The notes beneath the pieces are model-generated. The model had not been told where the DNA came from, ran no database searches, and saw only the letters and a list, made by a program, of their open reading frames with translations. This document shows, piece by piece, positions 5,974 to 11,831 of a stretch of DNA of 12,604 nt. Location of the stretch: the NCBI GenBank assembly GCA_017882055.1, contig JADGQE010000063.1:1-12604 (forward strand), read 5' to 3'. The position numbers and the translations under genes were made by a program. The stretch is from Thermoflexales bacterium (GTDB lineage: Bacteria; Chloroflexota; Anaerolineae; Fen-1058). Numbering within the stretch: the first letter of the stretch is position 1; every line of letters starts with the position of its first letter.

Positions 5974-6876
5974 TTACTCTTCACCAAAATAGTCTAAGTC
6001 GGCCTTTTTTACCACGTAGGAAGCAACTTCGGCCACACCGATGCCGTGATCGATCATCAATTGGGCCAATTGCTCGCCATCAATCAGGACTATTCTCATA
6101 TCCAGACGATCAACGTATGACTTGGCCTCTTGTGAGAATTGTCCAGTGGTAATCATCACACCCTTGCGCGCTTTTTGACCTGCCAGGCTGCCTGCAAATG
6201 CTTGAATGACCTGCCTGCCGACTGTGCCTTCCCAGCGTTTGGCTTGAATGTAGACGGCATCTAGTCCCAACTTGTCTTCTTTGATAATGCCATCAATCCC
6301 ACCGTCGTGACTTTGGCCGACAGCTTGTCCGGCGTCTTTTCTTGAACCGCCGTAACCCATTGCCACCAGTAAATCGACCACCAGGTTTTCAAAGAACTTT
6401 GGCGTGTTGCTCTTGACGCGCTCAAGAAGTTCCTGGGCCAATGCGTGCCGCAGGTTTTGATAGCCCGACTCAAGAGTCTCTTCAGGAGTCTCGGTAGCTA
6501 TCGCACCATTGTCTTCTGCATGCTGGTTGTCTTGCTTCGACTGAAACTCTCTAAACTCCGGAAATTGCGCTAGAAGTTCTCGATCGATTCGGATTGGCTT
6601 TGTTTTTAGGACATCGAGGCCGCGCTGGGTGATGCGGAACTTGCCGCGTGTCGTGCTGTCGATCAAACGCGCTTTCTTGAGATAGGTTCGCGCCCAGCCC
6701 ACGCGATTGTCGAATCGCGATTGGCGGCCACTTGGTAACAGCTCGTTCCGTTCCTGCTCACTGATTCCAAATTGCTGTGCCATGACATCGTAAGCTTCGC
6801 TCAAGCTGTGCTCTTCGTTATCGCTCGCAAGTTGTAGTAGTGGAAGCATGAAGGTCTGGTATTCAGGAACGGTCAT
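5974..6876 (-). CDS. mrr: Mrr-type restriction endonuclease
   Basis: A 300-residue protein in the usual Mrr size range. Residues ~3-95 form the N-terminal winged-helix Mrr_N domain (for example RQSRFDNRVGWARTYLKKA and KFRITQRGLDVL). After a charged linker (~110-135) comes the Mrr catalytic domain, a PD-(D/E)xK fold: Glu163 in FFENLVVDLL, Asp195 in DGGIDG and Gln211-Ala-Lys213 in YIQAKRW, with KGVMITTGQFSQEA following. Mrr enzymes cleave DNA carrying foreign methylation; whether this one does is inferred from family. The ATG at 6876 has a strong GTGAGGT ribosome site about 8 nt upstream, which lies in a small hairpin. The base composition looks less GC-rich than in the flanking genes, compatible with transfer. 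No modification methylase is next to it, as expected for a type IV enzyme. Confidence 0.92.
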   Translation of the reverse strand: MTVPEYQTFMLPLLQLASDNEEHSLSEAYDVMAQQFGISEQERNELLPSGRQSRFDNRVGWARTYLKKARLIDSTTRGKFRITQRGLDVLKTKPIRIDRELLAQFPEFREFQSKQDNQHAEDNGAIATETPEETLESGYQNLRHALAQELLERVKSNTPKFFENLVVDLLVAMGYGGSRKDAGQAVGQSHDGGIDGIIKEDKLGLDAVYIQAKRWEGTVGRQVIQAFAGSLAGQKARKGVMITTGQFSQEAKSYVDRLDMRIVLIDGEQLAQLMIDHGIGVAEVASYVVKKADLDYFGEE

Positions 6877-6884
6877 ATTGTTTA

Positions 6885-6899
6885 CCTCACTATCTGAGG
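6885..6899 (-). promoter_or_regulatory. Small hairpin covering the mrr ribosome binding site
   Basis: On the minus strand CCTCA-GATAG-TGAGG forms a 5-bp stem whose 3' arm contains the GAGG of the ribosome binding site. It could hide the site in the mRNA. The stem is short, so an effect is only possible. Confidence 0.3.
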
Positions 6900-6940
6900 G
6901 TTGTCATATTGAACCAGGCGGGAGTTCTTCCCATCATCGC

Positions 6941-7007
6941 AGAGATTCCGCCCATGTCCGGCGCAGTGCGCCGGTGGGCCGCCAGGCGTCACTACGTTCG
7001 GAATGAC
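6941..7007 (+). repeat. Dispersed repeat (AGAGATTCC / GGAATGAC type) interrupted by hairpin element D
   Basis: AGAGATTCCG is followed by element D and then by CACTACGTTCGGAATGAC. With D removed it reads as the same type of repeat as the right arm at 4893-4963, in the same orientation. It lies in the mrr upstream region (6877-7047), where I see no gene. Confidence 0.6.
6950..6989 (-). repeat. Hairpin element, copy D
   Basis: The minus strand reads ACGCCTGGCGGCCCACC, then hairpin CCGGCGC-ACT-GCGCCGG, then ACATGGGC. It is identical to copy B except for two transitions (GT to AC) in the bulge. Its orientation relative to the surrounding repeat is opposite to that of copy B. Confidence 0.8.
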
Positions 7008-7056
7008 ACGCAATACGGAATACGCATCACGCATCACGTTTTATCTATCACGCACC
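7008..7056 (+). repeat. Word-like dispersed repeat, ACGCAATACG type (copy 2)
   Basis: The chain of words ACGCAATACGGAATACGCAT, CACGCATCACG and TATCACGCACC runs into the last codon and stop (7048-7050) of the zinc-ribbon membrane protein. It is directly adjacent to the repeat holding element D. Confidence 0.7.
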
Positions 7057-7773
7057 TGGCGTATTGTTCTCCGGCAAGAATTCTTTCGGTGTGGCCGCGC
7101 CGCAGCCGGGGCAAGTGAATTTGTTTTCGGCAGGGACGTAGGATTTGCCGCAGAACGGGCATGCGATGGGTTGAGGCGGCGGCGGGGCGACCGGCACTTC
7201 GTGGATGACTTCGCGCGTCACCGTATGCGTCGAGCCGGCGTTGCTGAGGAACACGGCAGCGGCCAGATCACCCACGCCGCTATCGTGGCTGTAGACGGTG
7301 CTGCTGGAACTAACCGCCGGCGAGGCAACGGCTGATTTGCCACCCCCGTCGCTGGACGAAGAGGATTTGCTCTTGCTGCTACTGCTGCTCTTGTCGCCGC
7401 TTAGACCGGCCAGCGCAAACAGCACGGCGATGATCACGACGAAAGATACCGTGATGAAGACGACGATGGCCGTGAGTTTCAGCGTCTTCTTCATGTCGTA
7501 GAGTTCGTAGCCATAACTGAACAAGAACACGCCGCCGATGTAGAACGGCGCCAGCAGTGCGATCAACCCAAGGCCCTGACTGGAGGGCATATCGCCTTTA
7601 TACCAGGTCGTGTAGCCAATGTAGATGATCAAGCCAATCGCGGCTAAGGCGATCAACCCGCCGGGGACCAGAAGATACAACGGCTTGCCGGGACGCGCGT
7701 CGTCGTTGTGATGATCGACGACCGCGCTGGTTTTGGCGCGAACGTTCAATACTCCGGGACGCGTGGTCGTCAT
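7048..7773 (-). CDS. Membrane protein with three helices, Ser-rich linker and C-terminal zinc ribbon; function unknown
   Basis: A 241-residue protein of no family I can name. A polar N-terminus (~1-30) is followed by three predicted membrane helices at ~32-54, 67-90 and 99-124. Residues 127-160 are almost all Ser, Lys and Gly (SSSSSKSKSSSSSDGGG), a flexible linker. A short PPPPQP stretch leads to a zinc ribbon with Cys205, 208, 221 and 224 (CPFCG and CPGCG). The ATG at 7773 has a perfect AGGAGG ribosome site 5 nt upstream. It follows the zinc-ribbon FHA gene by 73 nt on the same strand and may be its operon partner. That gap holds another dispersed repeat. The shared zinc-ribbon theme suggests a role in the same complex, but this is inference. 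Confidence 0.82.
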   Translation of the reverse strand: MTTTRPGVLNVRAKTSAVVDHHNDDARPGKPLYLLVPGGLIALAAIGLIIYIGYTTWYKGDMPSSQGLGLIALLAPFYIGGVFLFSYGYELYDMKKTLKLTAIVVFITVSFVVIIAVLFALAGLSGDKSSSSSKSKSSSSSDGGGKSAVASPAVSSSSTVYSHDSGVGDLAAAVFLSNAGSTHTVTREVIHEVPVAPPPPQPIACPFCGKSYVPAENKFTCPGCGAATPKEFLPENNTPGA

Positions 7774-7796
7774 GTTGCCTCCTGAAGGGATTAACT

Positions 7797-7842
7797 TCGC
7801 AGGTTTCGGGCGAACCGAAGATTCGCACAGCCTGCGAGGTCT
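7797..7842. repeat. Dispersed inverted repeat, CGCAGG / CCTGCG type
   Basis: TCGCAGG (7797-7803) and CCTGCGA (7831-7837) are inverted arms, and the right side continues as GCCTGCGAGGTCT. It resembles the widespread hairpin repeats built on AGACCTCGCAGG. It fills most of the gap between two operon genes. No T-run follows on the transcribed strand, so it is not a classic terminator. Confidence 0.55.
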
Positions 7843-7846
7843 GGAC

Positions 7847-8347
7847 TTAACCTGCCCGGTACGTCAAGAGCATCTGGCCCAGGCGCAACAAGTCGCCGTC
7901 TTTGAGCGCACAGGGGCGATCGGGCGTAAGACGCTGGTTGTTAAGATAAGTCAGATTGACGCTGTTGAGGTCTTCGATCCAGTATTGATCGTCTTTGCGT
8001 GTGACGCGTGCATGCCGGCGCGAGATACCGGCCGCTTCTGCGCCGAAGGGTGCGAGGTCGAGATCGGGCGTGATACCGCTCAGCGGATCCGATCGCCCTA
8101 AAACGGTGGCGGCCCGATCGTCGGTGAACAAATTCAGGCGCAGGCCGCTTTCGGTCACGACGAGATACCGCGCGGGCGGCAGAGGTTGGCCGCACGCTTC
8201 ACAAAAGGCATCCCCCGGCAGATTGAGTGTGCTGCAGGCCGGGCAGACAAAGCCGCCCGGATCGGGCAGCGGATTGCCGCAATGCGGACAGAAGCGCGCG
8301 CCCGCTTCGACTGGCGCGCCACAGACGCTGCACGCTGCGCGCGTCAT
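7847..8347 (-). CDS. FHA-domain protein with N-terminal double zinc ribbon
   Basis: A 166-residue protein. Residues 6-24 (CSVCG, CPHCG) and 35-53 (CPACS, CEACG) form two zinc ribbons (DZR type). Residues ~60-164 are an FHA domain: LGR at 83-85, SRRH at 109-112, DLNSVN at 126-131 and GDLLRLG. The usual NG after the conserved Asn is NL here, so phosphopeptide binding may be altered. The start is ATG 8347, which overlaps the stop of the PP2C gene as ATGA and so indicates translational coupling. A longer frame to 8431 is just the PP2C gene read in another frame. It is probably a cytoplasmic adaptor that reads Thr phosphorylation on proteins controlled by the PP2C gene upstream. No enzymatic domain is present. 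Confidence 0.88.
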   Translation of the reverse strand: MTRAACSVCGAPVEAGARFCPHCGNPLPDPGGFVCPACSTLNLPGDAFCEACGQPLPPARYLVVTESGLRLNLFTDDRAATVLGRSDPLSGITPDLDLAPFGAEAAGISRRHARVTRKDDQYWIEDLNSVNLTYLNNQRLTPDRPCALKDGDLLRLGQMLLTYRAG

Positions 8348-10185
8348 CCAAGCGACTCCATTTGCACGACGATGGCCGTGATGTTGTCCGGTCCGCCGTT
8401 GGCGTTGGCGGCATCGATCAATTTGTGGCACGCATCCTGCGGCGAGCTGGCCGCCATCACGATCTGGTGAATGTCCGCATCATCGACGTAGCCGCTCAGG
8501 CCATCGGTGCAGAGCAGCAAAAAGTCGCCCGGCTCCAGACTGAGGTGGTTGATGTCCGGCTCAACCTGCGGCCGATCGCCCAGGTTCTTGTAAATCACGT
8601 TGCGCTGCGGATGGGTGCGGGCTTCTTCCGGTGTGAGCTGCTTCGTTTCGATCAAGCGCTGCACCAGTGAATGATCGACGGTGATTTGCTTGATGCCGGC
8701 GGCATTGACGAGATAAGCGCGGCTGTCGCCCACGTGCGCAATGCGCGCTTCGCCTTCGGCGACCACGGCCAGGACGAAGGTCGTGCCCATGTTGGTGTTG
8801 GCGGCGCGTCTTTGTTCGTGTACCGTCGCATTGGCCAGGCCAATCGTTTCACGCAGCCAGTCGTCGATGTTGACGCGCGGCGACTTCTGCCCGATCGTTT
8901 GCGGCAGCAGCGTTTGAAGGGCGTGCCGGGCGACGGCGTCGATCGCCAGGCCGCTGGCGACATCACCGGCCGAGTGGCCGCCCATGCCGTCGGCCACGAC
9001 ATACAGGCCCAGCGGTGATCCGATCGAACGGTGCACCACGCCCGCTTCGAGCGTGAGCAAGCTGTCTTCGTTGATCTGCCTGACCTGGCCTACATCGGAC
9101 AGGCGACCGACACGCAAATCGTAACTGGTCGGGCGGCGAATCTCGGCGATCACATCGCGCAGCCGATCGGCCAGCTGCGCCGCGGTCGTAATCTTGCCGG
9201 CGAAGACGGCCTGAAAAGTGCCGGCGAGTCCGGGCGGTGAAACTTCAACCGACGGCGAGTAAGTTTTGCCCGTCAACAAGACAAACAGGTTGGTGGTGAG
9301 TGAAACGATATCGTCGGCAAAAGGCTTGCGATTGCGAGCGTTGGCCGGTTGCAAGCGGGCCTCGGCAAAGTTGAACCAGCGCGCGGCTTTGCCGCTGATC
9401 GAGATGTGCTCGAGCGTGGCGGCGCCGAGAGTGATGTTATTCTTGTGCAGATACGCCAGCGCATCGGCCAGTTGCATGCCCCAATTCACGACGTCGGTCG
9501 TTTCGGGCTGTTCCGGTAAATTGATGCCGGTGAACGGCGATGGTTCGGGCAAAATCACATAGAAGCGCCGCGTGCCGAAGATCACCTCGGAAAAAGTCTC
9601 GACCGGCAGCAGCGCGCCGCCATGGTGCAAATTCATTTCGGCCAGTCGCCGCTCGGTGGCGATGGCATCCGCTGCCGCGCTTTCTTTGAGAATGAAATTG
9701 GGGTAGTGCGGCTCCAGATCGCTCAGGCTCGCGCCGCACTGCTTGCAGAATTGATCGCCGTAGTGGTTGTGGGCAAAGCCGCACGATCGGCATTCGATCA
9801 GGGCCTGGCGGCTGACCGCCGAGTAACTATTCAGCAGCGGTGATTCCTCGATCAGGTAGCATACTCGATAGTGACCATCCGACAGGATCGCGCCTTCCGG
9901 CAGCGCTTCAAAGAATAATCGGTTGCGCGGCAGCGGCCGGGTGGCGGCCGCGTTGCTCTGCGGTTCGGCGGTGTGATTGACAGGGGGGATGGTGTCGTCG
10001 ACGAGCGGTCGCGTGTTGCCGAGGCCAGTGCGTTGATCGGAGCCAGGCGGGCGTGTGCCGCCAGCGTCATTCGCTGCGACTGGCGTGGGCTGAGTGACTT
10101 CGCTGGAAGTAGGCAGCACCGCGCCGCAGCGGCGGCAGTGCCTGGCGTCATCTGTGTTCTGGGTGCCGCAGTTGGTGCACTTCAT
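8344..10185 (-). CDS. Zinc-ribbon / pseudokinase / PP2C protein phosphatase fusion
   Basis: A 613-residue protein. Residues 3-20 form a zinc ribbon (CTNCG, CRRCG), followed by a polar linker to ~95. Residues ~105-350 look like a degenerate protein kinase: ILKE (Lys167) may be the VAIK lysine, but the HRD position reads LGA (253-255) and DFG reads NFA (272-274), so phosphotransfer is unlikely. A second zinc ribbon (Cys132, 135, 147, 150) interrupts its N-lobe. Residues ~355-612 are a complete PP2C (PPM) phosphatase: RQINEDS 369-375, ADGMGGH 398-404, MGTTF, HVGDSRAYL 484-492, DHS, CTDGLSG and GGPDNITAIVV, with all metal-binding Asp present. It should dephosphorylate Ser/Thr-phosphoproteins in the cytoplasm, perhaps gated by the pseudokinase. 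The ATG at 10185 overlaps the upstream stop as ATGA and has GAGGAG 6 nt upstream. The downstream gene is coupled likewise. Confidence 0.92.
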   Translation of the reverse strand: MKCTNCGTQNTDDARHCRRCGAVLPTSSEVTQPTPVAANDAGGTRPPGSDQRTGLGNTRPLVDDTIPPVNHTAEPQSNAAATRPLPRNRLFFEALPEGAILSDGHYRVCYLIEESPLLNSYSAVSRQALIECRSCGFAHNHYGDQFCKQCGASLSDLEPHYPNFILKESAAADAIATERRLAEMNLHHGGALLPVETFSEVIFGTRRFYVILPEPSPFTGINLPEQPETTDVVNWGMQLADALAYLHKNNITLGAATLEHISISGKAARWFNFAEARLQPANARNRKPFADDIVSLTTNLFVLLTGKTYSPSVEVSPPGLAGTFQAVFAGKITTAAQLADRLRDVIAEIRRPTSYDLRVGRLSDVGQVRQINEDSLLTLEAGVVHRSIGSPLGLYVVADGMGGHSAGDVASGLAIDAVARHALQTLLPQTIGQKSPRVNIDDWLRETIGLANATVHEQRRAANTNMGTTFVLAVVAEGEARIAHVGDSRAYLVNAAGIKQITVDHSLVQRLIETKQLTPEEARTHPQRNVIYKNLGDRPQVEPDINHLSLEPGDFLLLCTDGLSGYVDDADIHQIVMAASSPQDACHKLIDAANANGGPDNITAIVVQMESLG

Positions 10186-11006
10186 GCTGCGCTCCTCTGC
10201 CCCTGCGGGCCGTCCGGCGTGGGTACCCGGAAAATGGCTTCGACTGATCCAAAGCCGATCCGATCACCGTCCTGAAGCACGTTCTGATTGGTGTGCCGGC
10301 CATCGACCGTTAGACCATTCCGCGATCCCAGATCGACGACGACCAGTTCTTCCTGCTCGCGTCGAATTTGCGCGTGATGATTTGAAACCGTATCGGCATT
10401 GGGCACCGAATCCGGCACGACAATATCATTGTCGTCAGCGCGTCCCAGCGTGAGCAGGGGTTTGTTCAACTCGAAACCGACGATCTTGCCCGAAGCAGCG
10501 GTGAATTCGAGAACCGGGGCCTGGGTCGTCGGTGCGACGATGGGCACCGGCTGCGTGGCCTGCAAATGACGACGGCGTCGAGCCGCTCGCCGCGCGAATG
10601 CGACCATGATTAATAACAGCAATAGCAGCAGGCCACCGCCGACGATGAGCAGAACGAGAGTTGTGGAGTCGATGGGGCCCAGCCCGATCGACTGAGCTGC
10701 GGGCGGCGTTGGCGTTGCTATGCTCAATACCGGCGGAACAAGCGTATTGGTCGGTAGCGGCGTGAAAGTGGGCAGCGGCGTAAAAGTAGGCAACGGCGTC
10801 GAGGTCAGGGTCGCAGTAACCTTTGGCGTGGTCGTCAAAGTCGGTGATGGTGTGGCGCGTGGAGTCAGTGACCCGACCGGCGACTCCAGAGCCGGTGCAA
10901 GGGGGCTGCTCTGCGCGCCGATCGGCCGTCCGGGCCGGGTGACCAGCATCAGCAGGCCGGCTGCGACAACCATCAACACGCGGACGAACAAGGCAGGTCG
11001 AGACAT
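10182..11006 (-). CDS. Membrane-anchored FHA-domain protein with Pro/Thr-rich extracellular stalk
   Basis: A 274-residue protein. Residues 1-31 look like a signal peptide (basic start, hydrophobic core, GAQ). Residues ~35-105 are a Pro/Thr-rich stalk that includes three copies of TPLPT[FN] at 70-87. A strong membrane helix spans ~115-137, with an Arg-rich stop (ARRAARRRR) that places the C-terminal half in the cytoplasm. Residues ~175-262 are an FHA domain: TLGRADDNDI, SNHH, DLGSRNGLTVDG and GDRIGFG. It likely recruits Thr-phosphorylated proteins to the membrane. The ATG at 11006 has AAGGAG 5 nt upstream, and a consensus-like promoter precedes it. Its stop overlaps the PP2C gene start by 4 nt, so it is the first gene of the operon. 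Whether the stalk is sensory or structural is unknown. Confidence 0.9.
   Translation of the reverse strand: MSRPALFVRVLMVVAAGLLMLVTRPGRPIGAQSSPLAPALESPVGSLTPRATPSPTLTTTPKVTATLTSTPLPTFTPLPTFTPLPTNTLVPPVLSIATPTPPAAQSIGLGPIDSTTLVLLIVGGGLLLLLLLIMVAFARRAARRRRHLQATQPVPIVAPTTQAPVLEFTAASGKIVGFELNKPLLTLGRADDNDIVVPDSVPNADTVSNHHAQIRREQEELVVVDLGSRNGLTVDGRHTNQNVLQDGDRIGFGSVEAIFRVPTPDGPQGQRSAA
10746..10799 (-). repeat. Tandem repeat coding TPLPT[FN] x3
   Basis: Three 18-bp units in the stalk of the FHA protein differ mostly at third codon positions. The pattern therefore seems kept for the protein sequence and is not a very recent DNA duplication. Confidence 0.8.
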
Positions 11007-11030
11007 GATAGCTCCTTAGGTTAGATGCTA

Positions 11031-11059
11031 ATTATAACCGCGTGGATGTCTGTTGCCAA
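11031..11059 (-). promoter_or_regulatory. Sigma-70-type promoter of the FHA/PP2C operon
   Basis: On the minus strand TTGGCA (11059-11054) and a perfect TATAAT (11036-11031) are separated by exactly 17 nt. The -10 box ends 24 nt before the ATG at 11006, giving a short leader that contains the AAGGAG ribosome site. Confidence 0.75.
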
Positions 11060-11092
11060 ATGGAGATGAGTAAGGTAAACTCTTGAAATGCT

Positions 11093-11176
11093 GGGGATCA
11101 GGGATTGGTCAATCGGGGTTCAGGCGATCGGGACAGGTGAATATCTTGATCCCCGATCCCTAGTCCCTGATCCTTG
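11093..11176. repeat. Word-like dispersed repeat, GATCAGGGAT / GATCCCTGATCC type, with inverted ends
   Basis: GGATCAGGGA (11095-11104) and TCCCTGATCC (11164-11173) are perfect 10-bp inverted arms. Variants such as GATCCCCGATCCCTAGTCCC occur between them. It lies between the divergent FHA operon and the glycosylase gene, where a terminator is not expected. Confidence 0.65.
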
Positions 11177-11187
11177 ATTAACTTCTT

Positions 11188-11781
11188 ATGCACCTCACTC
11201 GATCGTTTTATTTGCAACCTACGCGCCGCCTGGCTCAGTCGCTGCTCGGCTGCCAATTGGTCCGCCAGATTGACGGGCAGCGATTGTCCGGCCTCATCGT
11301 CGAGACCGAAGCCTATATCAGTCAGAAAGATCTGGCCTGCCATGCGCATTTTGGCCGTACGCGCCGCAACGAAGTCATGTTTGGCCGGCCCGGTGCGGCC
11401 TACGTGTACTTCACTTACGGCATGCATTGGATGTTGAATGTGGTGAGCGAGCCGATCGATTTTCCCGCGGCGGTGCTGATTCGGGCGCTGGAACCGATCG
11501 ACGGGATCGATCGGATGGCGCTGAATCGCGGCGGCGCACGCCCGATAGTGGAATTATGCAGCGGCCCGGCCAAATTGACCCAGGCACTGCGTATCGATCG
11601 GGCTATGAATGGTGTTAATCTATGCAACCGCACCGGCGATCTGTGGATCGAACCGGGCGAACCGATACCGGGCCGATCGATCGCGCGCGGTCCGCGGATC
11701 GGGCTGGGCAGTACGCCGGAGCCGTGGTTGAATAAGCCGTGGCGCTACTGGTTGAAAGATAACGCTTTTGTTTCCAAATAA
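11188..11781 (+). CDS. DNA-3-methyladenine glycosylase (AAG/MPG family, EC 3.2.2.21)
   Basis: A 197-residue protein covering the whole AAG domain of bacterial size. It removes alkylated purines from DNA as the first step of base excision repair. IVETEAY (37-43) carries the catalytic Glu41 and the intercalating-region Tyr43; His52 in LACHAH and Arg99 in LIRALEP correspond to the human active-site His136 and Arg182. GRTRRNEVMFGRPG, YVYFTYGMHW and LNVV (Asn84) complete the signature. No good ribosome site precedes ATG 11188, because a dispersed repeat ends just before it. A TTG at 11174 is in another frame. Its stop overlaps a repeat and fabI starts 50 nt later on the same strand, so the two could be cotranscribed although their functions are unrelated. 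It diverges from the FHA operon. Confidence 0.93.
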   Translation: MHLTRSFYLQPTRRLAQSLLGCQLVRQIDGQRLSGLIVETEAYISQKDLACHAHFGRTRRNEVMFGRPGAAYVYFTYGMHWMLNVVSEPIDFPAAVLIRALEPIDGIDRMALNRGGARPIVELCSGPAKLTQALRIDRAMNGVNLCNRTGDLWIEPGEPIPGRSIARGPRIGLGSTPEPWLNKPWRYWLKDNAFVSK

Positions 11782-11816
11782 CCAAATGACGAATTACCGG
11801 TTGACCGATCACCAAT
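11774..11816 (+). repeat. Word-like dispersed repeat, CCAAATGACCAATTACC type
   Basis: The words CCAAATAACCAAATGACGAA, TTACCGG, TTGACCGATCACCAAT follow each other. It covers the glycosylase stop codon and fills most of the 50-nt gap before the fabI ribosome site. Confidence 0.6.
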
Positions 11817-11831
11817 AAGGAGACTTTGGAT

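Noticed and set aside
4994..6876. Methyltransferase next to an Mrr endonuclease, as a restriction-modification pair.
   Set aside because: The methyltransferase has UbiE-like small-molecule motifs and no DNA-methylase catalytic motif, and Mrr is a methylation-dependent enzyme that needs no partner methylase.
4908..6989. Composite transposon bounded by hairpin elements B and D.
   Set aside because: No transposase is present, the elements are only 40 nt, and further copies A and C lie elsewhere, one inside the unit. The bracketing is kept only as a layout observation.
7847..8431. Longer start for the zinc-ribbon FHA protein at 8431.
   Set aside because: The extra 28 residues are the end of the PP2C gene read in another frame. 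The ATG at 8347 gives the ATGA overlap and begins right before the first zinc-ribbon Cys pair.
11098..11427. A 109-codon open frame on the minus strand at the glycosylase start.
   Set aside because: It is antisense to the conserved glycosylase active-site region and has no ribosome site or recognisable motif.
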